From positions 1 to 9,760 of the forward strand of contig CAIWCQ010000377.1 in NCBI GenBank assembly GCA_903911165.1: a stretch of 9,760 nt of DNA, read 5' to 3'. The DNA comes from an uncultured Actinomycetes bacterium. GTDB taxonomy: Bacteria > Actinomycetota > Actinomycetes > Mycobacteriales > Mycobacteriaceae. Below, piece by piece: positions 1 to 5,231 of the stretch. The first letter of the stretch is position 1, and each line of letters starts with the position of its first letter. The position numbers and the translations under genes were made by a program. A model generated the notes under the pieces. The model was not told where the DNA came from and ran no database searches. It saw only the letters and a list, made by a program, of their open reading frames with translations.

Positions 1-13
1 GCTTTTAATCTTT

Positions 14-31
14 GCCTGCACCCTCGCAGGC
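14..31. other. Short perfect inverted repeat upstream of ppiA
   Basis: GCCTGC (14-19) and GCAGGC (26-31) form a perfect 6-bp stem with a 6-nt loop, 15 bp before the ppiA ATG. A TANNNT-type -10 candidate, TAATCT, lies at 6-11. If it is used, transcription would start near 18 and the hairpin would sit at the start of the leader. It could equally be the end of a terminator for a gene left of the window, or chance. There is no U-tract. The reading is weak because the window edge cuts the context. Confidence 0.2.
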
Positions 32-46
32 GCTGCCGATTTACCT

Positions 47-577
47 ATGAAAGAAACTACACCTACCGCACCCCGTGCCATCCTTCACACGACTGCTGGC
101 GACATAACCGTTGAATTCTGGCCAGACGTTGCACCCAAGACCGTCGCCAACTTTGTCGGCCTGGCCCAGGGCACGAAGGACTACTCGGCAGCGAACGCCT
201 CCGGTGGAAATTCGGGCCCGTTCTATGACGGGGCGGTTTTCCATCGCGTCATTGACGGTTTCATGATCCAGGGCGGCGACCCGACCGGCACCGGACGTGG
301 CGACGCGGGCTACAAGTTCGCCGACGAGTTCCACCCCGAGTTGCAATTCGACCGGCCGTACCTGCTTGCGATGGCCAATGCCGGCCCAGGAACAAACGGC
401 TGCCAGTTCTTCATCACTGTGGGTCCGACACCGCACCTCACCCGGAAGCACACCATTTTCGGTGAAGTCGTCGACCCGGAGTCGCAAAAAGTTGTCGACG
501 CCATCTCGGGCACCCCGGTGGACCGCAATGACCGCCCGACCGATGCCGTTGTGATCGAGTCGGTCACTATCTCCTAG
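47..577 (+). CDS. ppiA: PpiA, cyclophilin-type peptidyl-prolyl cis-trans isomerase
   Basis: A single cyclophilin domain fills this 176-residue protein (M. tuberculosis PpiA is about 182), which catalyses cis-trans isomerisation of X-Pro bonds during folding. Catalytic residues of the family are visible: FHR (Arg67, equal to human CypA Arg55), GFMIQGG (Phe72, Met73, Gln75), the AMANAGPGTNG loop (109-118), Gln120, Phe122 and His135. Leu131 stands where CypA has Trp121, as often in bacterial members, so cyclosporin binding may be weak. Cys119 replaces the usual Ser before Gln120. The N-terminal 35 residues differ from M. tuberculosis PpiA, while residues from about 30 on are close to it. The ATG has no Shine-Dalgarno within 15 bp, and the frame stays open to the left edge, so an upstream start is possible. 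The stop overlaps the converging minus-strand gene by 11 bp. Function is sure; the start is less so. Confidence 0.93.
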   Translation: MKETTPTAPRAILHTTAGDITVEFWPDVAPKTVANFVGLAQGTKDYSAANASGGNSGPFYDGAVFHRVIDGFMIQGGDPTGTGRGDAGYKFADEFHPELQFDRPYLLAMANAGPGTNGCQFFITVGPTPHLTRKHTIFGEVVDPESQKVVDAISGTPVDRNDRPTDAVVIESVTIS

Positions 578-1022
578 CGGCGCCCGCGTATCCAGCGTCG
601 GTCAGTGCGTCGAGCACCTGCAGTGGGTCGCCGCCGAGATCCCACCGGCTGAGCACTATCAGCTGGGACTCGACGGTATCGATCTCGAGCAAGCGCACCC
701 TGCGCCCTAACCGGCGGAACTCGGTGATGCGGATCAACTCGATATCCGTCCGGCGCAACGTGATGGTGCGCAACCAGCCGCGGTACGCCAGGCCGTCGCC
801 GGTGATGGCGAGCCGCGGACGTGCCCGCCACGATCCCGCGGCGAAGAGCAGCAGGCCCAGCGCCGCAATCGCGCTCAGAATGCGCCCGGGCGGATCGGCG
901 GCGATCAACATGCACGCTAGCGCCATCATTAGCCCGGCCAGGCCAACAGCCGCTACCGCGGGCGACGAAGGCCCCCACGCGCGTCCGTCCGCGGAGGGGG
1001 TATCCGGGGGGCTTTTATCCAC
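567..1022 (-). CDS. Small membrane protein with bacterial PH-like domain (Rv0010c-like)
   Basis: The protein has about 151 residues. Two hydrophobic segments (about 22-41 and 48-65) are followed by a soluble domain (about 67-145) that begins RARPRLAITGDGLAYRGW and contains RVRLLEID and LSRWDLGGDP. This matches, from memory, M. tuberculosis Rv0010c and the PF10756-type bacterial PH family once listed as a domain of unknown function. The topology suggests a two-helix anchor with the PH-like domain in the cytoplasm. No enzymatic motif is seen, and its role is unknown. The chosen start is GTG at 1022-1020; an in-frame TTG at 1037-1035 would add five residues. Neither has a Shine-Dalgarno. The GTG lies inside one of two DnaA boxes, so DnaA binding could affect its transcription. 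The 3' end overlaps ppiA by 11 bp tail-to-tail. Translation may depend on read-through from crgA, 45 bp upstream. Confidence 0.82.
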   Translation of the reverse strand: MDKSPPDTPSADGRAWGPSSPAVAAVGLAGLMMALACMLIAADPPGRILSAIAALGLLLFAAGSWRARPRLAITGDGLAYRGWLRTITLRRTDIELIRITEFRRLGRRVRLLEIDTVESQLIVLSRWDLGGDPLQVLDALTDAGYAGAARR

Positions 1023-1036
1023 AGGGATTATCCACA
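1015..1036 (+). promoter_or_regulatory. Tandem pair of perfect DnaA boxes
   Basis: TTATCCACA occurs twice in the same orientation, at 1015-1023 and 1028-1036, separated by 4 bp (13 bp start to start). Both match the high-affinity E. coli DnaA-box consensus exactly; mycobacterial oriC boxes are usually given as TTGTCCACA or close variants. The pair spans the start of the Rv0010c-like gene and lies just downstream of crgA. In mycobacteria this locus is near dnaA/oriC, so replication-linked control, DnaA titration or a secondary binding cluster are all possible. The sequence match is direct; function is inferred. Confidence 0.6.
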
Positions 1037-1045
1037 ATGGGGATG

Positions 1046-1063
1046 AATCACACGCTTGTGATT
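1046..1063 (-). terminator. Hairpin after crgA (possible terminator or attenuator)
   Basis: AATCACA (1046-1052) and TGTGATT (1057-1063) form a perfect 7-bp stem with a 4-nt loop. It begins 4 bases after the crgA stop on the minus strand and ends 9 bp before the nearer DnaA box. There is no U-run, so it is not a classical intrinsic terminator, but mycobacterial terminators often lack one. It might partly separate crgA from the downstream Rv0010c-like gene or protect the crgA mRNA end. The half-sites TCACA/TGTGA are inverted relative to a CRP site, so CRP binding is not proposed. Confidence 0.3.
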
Positions 1064-1067
1064 GCTG

Positions 1068-1349
1068 TCATCGCCAGCGCATCGTCAGCAGCAATCCGGC
1101 GATCATGAATCCGAACGCGATCGCGTAGTTCCATGGTCCGAGATCGGACATCCACTGCAACGGCTCCGGCGTGTTGTATCCCGATGCCGCCAGTTGGAAG
1201 ACCAGCAGCCACAGCAGGCCGATCAGCATGAGGCCGATGAAGAACACGACGAACCAGACACTGGACGGGCCTGCCTTCACCTTGACCGGTGTGCGGCTGA
1301 CCGAATTGATGGTGAAGTCGTTCTTCTTGCGGACCTTGGACTTGGGCAT
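1068..1349 (-). CDS. crgA: CrgA, divisome membrane protein
   Basis: This 93-residue protein has the same length as M. tuberculosis CrgA. It starts [12 protein letters not shown] (basic cytoplasmic N-terminus), followed by TM1 at about 29-52, an outside loop with [10 protein letters not shown], and TM2 at about 72-90, ending TMRWR. In mycobacteria CrgA binds FtsZ, FtsQ, FtsI and PbpA and helps place peptidoglycan enzymes at septum and pole; in Streptomyces it restrains FtsZ rings. Its proximity to pbpA and rodA fits that role. The ATG at 1349-1347 was chosen because it matches the family start and has AAGG 5 nt upstream; an in-frame GTG at 1361 would place four residues before the conserved MPKSK. 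The gene is divergent from trpG, with TANNNT -10 candidates at 1424-1429 and 1406-1411 (minus). It probably reads on into the Rv0010c-like gene 45 bp downstream. Confidence 0.95.
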   Translation of the reverse strand: MPKSKVRKKNDFTINSVSRTPVKVKAGPSSVWFVVFFIGLMLIGLLWLLVFQLAASGYNTPEPLQWMSDLGPWNYAIAFGFMIAGLLLTMRWR

Positions 1350-1478
1350 GTCGACCTTCACGGATGGTTGTTAGTACGAAAACGGGTCGGGTCAGCCTGC
1401 GAGCGAGGTTAACCAGTGCTACGAGATTAACCCAGCGGCACCGCGAGCAGGTAGTTCCCACCCGGTAGCCTGACAGGC
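1350..1478. promoter_or_regulatory. Divergent crgA/trpG intergenic region
   Basis: This 129-bp gap must hold both divergent promoters. On the plus strand the only TANNNT hexamer is TAGCCT (1466-1471), 7 nt before the trpG GTG. On the minus strand TAATCT (1429-1424) and TAACCT (1411-1406) are -10 candidates for crgA. A GGTTAACC palindrome (1407-1414) and a second TTAACC (1427-1432) lie between them and could be an operator, though this is weak. In M. tuberculosis a complete membrane-protein gene, Rv0012, occupies this position; no remnant of it is visible here. Confidence 0.5.
1466..1471 (+). promoter_or_regulatory. Candidate -10 element for leaderless trpG mRNA
   Basis: TAGCCT fits the TANNNT mycobacterial -10 pattern. 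Seven nucleotides separate it from the trpG GTG at 1479, which puts the predicted transcription start on or one base before the start codon. No Shine-Dalgarno is placed usefully (AGG ends only 1-2 nt before GTG). Both facts suggest a leaderless transcript, a common class in mycobacteria. No -35 match is evident. Confidence 0.4.
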
Positions 1479-2180
1479 GTGCGAGTCCTCGTCGTCGACA
1501 ATTACGACAGTTTCGTCTTCAACCTGGTTCAGTACCTGGGCCAACTCGGCGTCAACGCCGAGGTCTGGCGCAACGACGACGCCCGACTGGCCGGTGCTGC
1601 CGAGATCGCTGCTGCAGCCGACGAATTCGACGGCGTGCTCCTGAGCCCCGGGCCCGGTACGCCCGAACGCGCCGGCGCCTCCATCGGCGCGGTGCGGGCC
1701 TGCGTGGCGACGCGGACACCACTGCTTGGCGTCTGCCTGGGTCACCAGGCCATCGGAGTGGCGTTCGGCGCAACCGTGGACCGAGCTCCGGAACTACTGC
1801 ACGGCAAGACGAGCGCGGTCTTTCACACCGACGCGGGAGTGTTGCAGGGTCTGCCTGATCCGTTCACCGCCACCCGCTATCACTCGCTGACCATCCTGCC
1901 TGAATCGATCCCACCGGAGTTGGAGGTCACCGCGCGCACCCGGGGCGGAGTGATCATGGCGGTTCGGCACATCGAGTTGCCCATCCACGGCGTGCAATTT
2001 CACCCTGAGTCGATCCTGACCGAGGGTGGCCACCGGATGTTGGCGAACTGGCTGGGTTACTGCGGAACCCGTCCCGCGGAGTCGTTGGTGCGCCGACTGG
2101 AGCAGGAGGTCGCCGATACGGTGCACCATGCGATCGGAGCGGACCCGGGTCGGGTGGCTATGACGCGAAGCTCAACGTGA
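1479..2180 (+). CDS. trpG: Glutamine amidotransferase component II (anthranilate / aminodeoxychorismate synthase)
   Basis: This 233-residue class I glutamine amidotransferase supplies ammonia from glutamine to a chorismate-using partner (TrpE for anthranilate or PabB for aminodeoxychorismate). Visible motifs are DNYDSFVFNL (7-16), the oxyanion strand LLSPGPGTP (54-62), the nucleophile loop GVCLGHQ (Cys86), the component-II motif HGKTS (109-113), RYHSL (133-137) and catalytic His175/Glu177 in VQFHPES. M. tuberculosis Rv0013 at this position is called trpG and is about 232 residues. No trpE or pabB is adjacent, so it may serve both pathways, or mainly folate as PabA. The start is GTG, probably leaderless. 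The last 25 residues are divergent, as expected for the family. The 3' end overlaps pknB by 23 bp tail-to-tail, the same overlap I recall in M. tuberculosis. Confidence 0.95.
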   Translation: MRVLVVDNYDSFVFNLVQYLGQLGVNAEVWRNDDARLAGAAEIAAAADEFDGVLLSPGPGTPERAGASIGAVRACVATRTPLLGVCLGHQAIGVAFGATVDRAPELLHGKTSAVFHTDAGVLQGLPDPFTATRYHSLTILPESIPPELEVTARTRGGVIMAVRHIELPIHGVQFHPESILTEGGHRMLANWLGYCGTRPAESLVRRLEQEVADTVHHAIGADPGRVAMTRSST

Positions 2181-4023
2181 TGGCACCGTCACGGTTCACC
2201 CCGGCGCCCGGTGACGGACTCTGGGTGACCACCGCGTTGGTTCGCTGACCGCTGTTCGGCACATCCGCGCCCTTGACCAGAGCGCCCGTCCAGCCGAGTG
2301 CGCGGAGGTTCGGTTCGACATCCACCCAGAACTGGCCCAGCACGCTCGGCATCACGAATTGGTTGCCCTTGGACACCCTCAGCGTGATCGGGCTGTCCAG
2401 CTCGGCCGCGGTTCCCGCCGCGGGTTCGGTGGAGAGCACCTGTCCTGCTGGTTCGGTGCTGTCGACGGGCGCCGTCAAAACGGCCGGGAAGCCAAGGGTG
2501 TTGAGGTTTTTGGTGGCTAGTTCGGTGGTTTGTCCCGCGACGTCGGGGATATCCCGGGTCCGCGGCCCGGTGCCGACGACGATCGTGATCTCGTTGGTAA
2601 TCGCCGACGTCTGATTGGCGGGGGGAACCGTGTTGAGTACCTTGTCGCGTTGCTCTGTCGCGGATGCCGCCTCGGCCTTTTTGAATTTCCCGAATCCGGC
2701 CGCGGTCAATTTCTTCACCGCATCGGCATAGCTCAGTGCCGACACGTCGGGCACCTCGCGTTGCTCGGGGCCGGTGGACACACTGATCAGAATCTCGTCG
2801 CCGGCGTTGACGGAGGTGTTGCCCGCAGGGTCGGTCTTGATGACATGGTCCGGCGGCACGGCGTTGTCGGGTTTCTGCTGGGTGCGGATCTTGAAGCCCT
2901 GGGTCTGCAGTTCGGCCACCGCGTCGGCTGAGGGCCGGCCGGCGACGTCGGGTACCTGCACCGCGCGTGGTTTACCGCCGCCCATGTTGATCGCCAGCGT
3001 CACCACGACGGTCAGAATCGCCAGAATCGCTGCGGCGCCCAGCCACCGGCCGAACGAACCGCCACGATCGGCGTCCGGATCCCGGTAAGCCGCCGCACGC
3101 GCGGCCTCTGCGCGCATGTTCGACCGCGACGGAGCCATCATCATCGTGCGTTCGGCGTGGGTCAGGACCTTGGGTGCATCGGGTTTATCCCCGCTGTGTA
3201 CCCGGACTAGATCCGCCCGCATCTCCGCCGCGGTCTGGTAGCGGTTGTCGGGGTTCTTCGCCAGCGCTTTGAGGACGACGGCATCTAGCTCAGGGGAGAT
3301 ACCTGCCCGCTTCTGGGACGGCGCGACCGGATCTTCGCGCACATGTTGGTAAGCGACGGCGACCGGAGAGTCACCGACGAAGGGCGGGTCTCCAGTGATC
3401 ATCTCGTAGAGCACGCATCCCAGGGAGTAGACGTCGGAACGCGCATCGACCGACTCGCCCCGGGCCTGTTCCGGAGACAGATACTGCGCGGTGCCGATCA
3501 CCGCTGCGGTCTGGGTGACCCGGTTATTGCCGTCAGCCAGCGCACGCGCGATTCCGAAGTCCATCACTTTGACCGCACCGGTGTTGGAGATCATGATGTT
3601 GGCGGGCTTCACGTCGCGGTGAATGATTCCGTGTTGATGACTGAAGTTCAGGGCCTGGCAGGCATCGGCGATGACCTCTAAGGCACGCCTCGGGGGCATC
3701 GGGCCGTCGTTGTGGACGATGTCGCGCAAGGTGACTCCGTCGACGTACTCCATCACAATGTAGGGCTGCGGACCGGCGGCCGTCGCGGCCTCCCCGGTGT
3801 CGTACACGGCCACGATCGCGGGATGGTTGAGCGCCGCGGCGTTCTGGGCCTCGCGTCGGAAACGCAGATAGAAACTCGGATCGCGGGCCAGATCCGCGCG
3901 CAGCACCTTGACCGCGACATCGCGGTGCAGCCTCAGATCTCGGGCCAGATGGACCTCCGACATTCCGCCGAAGCCGAGGATCTCCCCCAGCTCGTAGCGG
4001 TCGGAGAGGTGCTGGCCGGTCAC
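2158..4023 (-). CDS. pknB: PknB, PASTA-domain Ser/Thr protein kinase
   Basis: This essential-type membrane kinase regulates peptidoglycan synthesis and division. It has 621 residues (M. tuberculosis 626). The kinase domain (about 1-278) has the glycine loop GFGGMS (17-22), Lys39, alpha-C Glu58, HRDVKPAN (Asp137, Asn142), DFG (155-157), activation-loop Thr170 and Thr172 in VTQT, and SPEQ (183-186). A basic/acidic juxtamembrane linker (280-324) leads to one TM helix (about 326-347). Four extracellular PASTA repeats follow (about 355-418, 422-487, 489-553, 555-620), expected to bind muropeptides or lipid II. Every catalytic residue is intact. In the linker, Thr293 matches reported M. tuberculosis autophosphorylation site Thr294, but the next residue, Ser295 there, is Met. 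Translation starts at GTG inside GTGA shared with the pknA stop and has no Shine-Dalgarno, so it should depend on pknA translation. It is the last gene of the operon. Confidence 0.98.
   Translation of the reverse strand: MTGQHLSDRYELGEILGFGGMSEVHLARDLRLHRDVAVKVLRADLARDPSFYLRFRREAQNAAALNHPAIVAVYDTGEAATAAGPQPYIVMEYVDGVTLRDIVHNDGPMPPRRALEVIADACQALNFSHQHGIIHRDVKPANIMISNTGAVKVMDFGIARALADGNNRVTQTAAVIGTAQYLSPEQARGESVDARSDVYSLGCVLYEMITGDPPFVGDSPVAVAYQHVREDPVAPSQKRAGISPELDAVVLKALAKNPDNRYQTAAEMRADLVRVHSGDKPDAPKVLTHAERTMMMAPSRSNMRAEAARAAAYRDPDADRGGSFGRWLGAAAILAILTVVVTLAINMGGGKPRAVQVPDVAGRPSADAVAELQTQGFKIRTQQKPDNAVPPDHVIKTDPAGNTSVNAGDEILISVSTGPEQREVPDVSALSYADAVKKLTAAGFGKFKKAEAASATEQRDKVLNTVPPANQTSAITNEITIVVGTGPRTRDIPDVAGQTTELATKNLNTLGFPAVLTAPVDSTEPAGQVLSTEPAAGTAAELDSPITLRVSKGNQFVMPSVLGQFWVDVEPNLRALGWTGALVKGADVPNSGQRTNAVVTQSPSPGAGVNRDGAITLSFAS
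2186..2217 (+). terminator. Possible hairpin terminator for trpG inside pknB
   Basis: CCGTCAC (2186-2192) and GTGACGG (2211-2217) form a 7-bp stem beginning 5 bases after the trpG stop. A shorter inner pairing, CACC (2197-2200) with GGTG (2210-2213), is also possible. Because pknB converges on trpG, any trpG terminator must lie inside pknB coding sequence. No U-tract follows. High GC makes chance stems common, so support is weak. Confidence 0.2.
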
Positions 4024-5192
4024 GGCGGCGGCCCGCCGTCGGGTGCGTCCGGTTCAGGTGCGTCCGGTTCAACGGTGTCGGTGACGGTCTGCTGGATCGG
4101 GGTCTGGGTGCGTTCGTTCCGGTCGGCCACGACGAGCAGGATCGCGCTGATGATCGCCAGGGCGCCCAGCACGCCCGCCGCCCAGAGCAGGGCGCGCTGA
4201 CCCGCGGAGAATGCCCGTCGGGCGGTTGGCGCAGATCGGTGACCGGTGGTGGGCCGGGGCCGCGGAGCCGGTGGGGGTCGCACGTCGGTTCGTGTGGCGC
4301 CCGGGATCGCAGCCGGGTTGGCCTTGATGACGGGCGCGGAGTTCGGCCGTGGTGCACGTCGTCCGGAGCGCACCGCGGCCACCGCGTCAGCGAACTGCCC
4401 ACCGTTGCGGTAGCGCAGGCCTGGATTCTTCACCAGGGTGATTTCGATGAGTTCACGGACGTTGGGTGGCAGATCAGCCGGAAGCGGGGCCGGAGTCTCC
4501 TTGATGTGTTTCATCGCGACGGTCAGCGCGCCATCGCCGACGAACGGCCGCTTACCCGAAACCGCTTCGTAGCCAACGACTCCCAGCGAGTACACGTCGC
4601 TGGCCGCAATTGCGTCTTCGCCGAGGGCCTGCTCGGGTGCGATGTACTGGGCCGTGCCCATCACCATCCCGGTCTGGGTCACTGGCACCGCGTCGACCGC
4701 TTTGGCGATGCCAAAGTCGGTGAGTTTGACCTGGCCGTTCGGTGTGATGAGGATGTTTCCAGGTTTGACGTCACGGTGCACCAGGCCTGCGGTGTGGGCG
4801 ACTTGAAGTGCCCGGCCGGTCTGCTCGAGCATGTCTAGGGCATGGCGCAGTGACAATCGCCCGGTCCGTTTGAGCACCGAGTTCAGCGGTTCGCCGTTGA
4901 CTAGTTCCATTACCAGGTAGGCGGTTCGGCCCTCGCCGTCCATGTCGGTCTCGCCGTAATCGTGCACGGCCGCGATGCCCGGGTGGTTAAGCATCGCGAC
5001 GATGCGTGCTTCGGCGCGGAACCTTTCCAGGAACTCCGGGTCGGAAGAGAACTCCTGTTTGAGGACCTTGACCGCGACCCGGCGACCCAGCCGGCTGTCG
5101 ACGGCCTCCCAGACCTGGCCCATGCCGCCGGTGGCGATCAGGCGCTGAAGCCGATAGCGGCCAGATAGCGTCACGCCCACGCGGGGGCTCAT
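4020..5192 (-). CDS. pknA: PknA, membrane Ser/Thr protein kinase
   Basis: PknA is the partner of PknB in control of cell shape and division. The kinase domain (about 10-275) is complete: ATGGMGQVW glycine loop (20-28), Lys42, HRDVKPGN (Asp141), DFG (159-161), activation-loop Thr172/Thr174 in VTQT, and APEQ (185-188). A Pro/Arg-rich linker (280-325) precedes one TM helix (about 334-354). The outside tail is only about 36 residues, ending [16 protein letters not shown], so the protein is 390 residues against 431 in M. tuberculosis. The start is ATG 5192-5190, because [13 protein letters not shown] is the family N-terminus and GAGG lies 6 nt upstream; a longer in-frame start at 5315 would run through the end of pbpA in another frame and is rejected. 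It starts 31 bp after the pbpA stop, unlike the other junctions of the operon. Its TGA overlaps the pknB GTG. Confidence 0.97.
   Translation of the reverse strand: MSPRVGVTLSGRYRLQRLIATGGMGQVWEAVDSRLGRRVAVKVLKQEFSSDPEFLERFRAEARIVAMLNHPGIAAVHDYGETDMDGEGRTAYLVMELVNGEPLNSVLKRTGRLSLRHALDMLEQTGRALQVAHTAGLVHRDVKPGNILITPNGQVKLTDFGIAKAVDAVPVTQTGMVMGTAQYIAPEQALGEDAIAASDVYSLGVVGYEAVSGKRPFVGDGALTVAMKHIKETPAPLPADLPPNVRELIEITLVKNPGLRYRNGGQFADAVAAVRSGRRAPRPNSAPVIKANPAAIPGATRTDVRPPPAPRPRPTTGHRSAPTARRAFSAGQRALLWAAGVLGALAIISAILLVVADRNERTQTPIQQTVTDTVEPDAPEPDAPDGGPPP
4042..4071 (-). repeat. 15-bp perfect tandem duplication in pknA tail
   Basis: GGTGCGTCCGGTTCA (plus strand) occurs back to back at 4042-4056 and 4057-4071. 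It is in frame and encodes two EPDAP units in the extracytoplasmic tail of PknA. Perfect identity suggests recent slippage. The unit number may vary between strains, with an effect only on tail length and acidity. Confidence 0.85.
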
Positions 5193-5231
5193 TGCTTGCC
5201 TCGCGTTGCTCGGCTGCGGGGGCTCATTGCT
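5181..5231. repeat. 16-bp perfect direct repeat at the pbpA-pknA junction
   Basis: GCGGGGGCTCATTGCT lies at 5181-5196 and again at 5216-5231, offset 35 bp. On the coding (minus) strand each copy reads AGCAATGAGCCCCCGC. The upstream copy holds the pbpA stop and an ATG; the downstream copy holds the pknA ATG. Imperfect similarity extends a few bases upstream (GCAGGGCC against GCGAGGCA), giving both ATGs a purine-rich Shine-Dalgarno. A local duplication that separated an ancestral ATGA overlap is the simplest reading. Confidence 0.85.
5189..5227 (-). CDS. Predicted 12-codon coupling mini-ORF between pbpA and pknA
   Basis: Starting from the ATG that overlaps the pbpA stop (ATGA at 5227-5224), the frame reads [12 protein letters not shown] and stops at TGA 5191-5189, which overlaps the pknA ATG (ATGA at 5192-5189). 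AGGG lies 6 nt before its ATG. Its first four codons, ATGAGCCCCCGC, equal those of pknA, because both come from the direct repeat. It is out of frame with pknA (35-bp offset). A ribosome terminating at pbpA could reinitiate here and again at pknA, or the mini-ORF could reduce PknA output. Expression is not shown; the peptide itself probably has no function. Confidence 0.35.
   Translation of the reverse strand: MSPRSRATRGKQ

Noticed and set aside
1046..1063. CRP-type operator
   Set aside because: The half-sites are TCACA-N4-TGTGA, the reverse of TGTGA-N6-TCACA, so it is a hairpin and not a CRP site.
1350..1361. GTG start of crgA at 1361
   Set aside because: It would add four residues before the conserved MPKSK start and uses up the AAGG that serves the ATG at 1349.
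1407..1432. GGTTAACC palindrome plus second TTAACC as an operator
   Set aside because: Spacing (18 bp) does not fit whole helical turns and no regulator is implied; kept only as a note in the intergenic entry.
3343..3681. Plus-strand open frames inside pknB, pknA, pbpA, rodA and pstP
   Set aside because: They are antisense shadows typical of GC-rich DNA, with Arg/Gly/His-rich composition and no domain, next to complete well-conserved minus-strand genes.
3711..3721. DnaA-box-like TTGTGGACG in pknB
   Set aside because: It has mismatches to the consensus, is single, and lies inside conserved kinase coding sequence.
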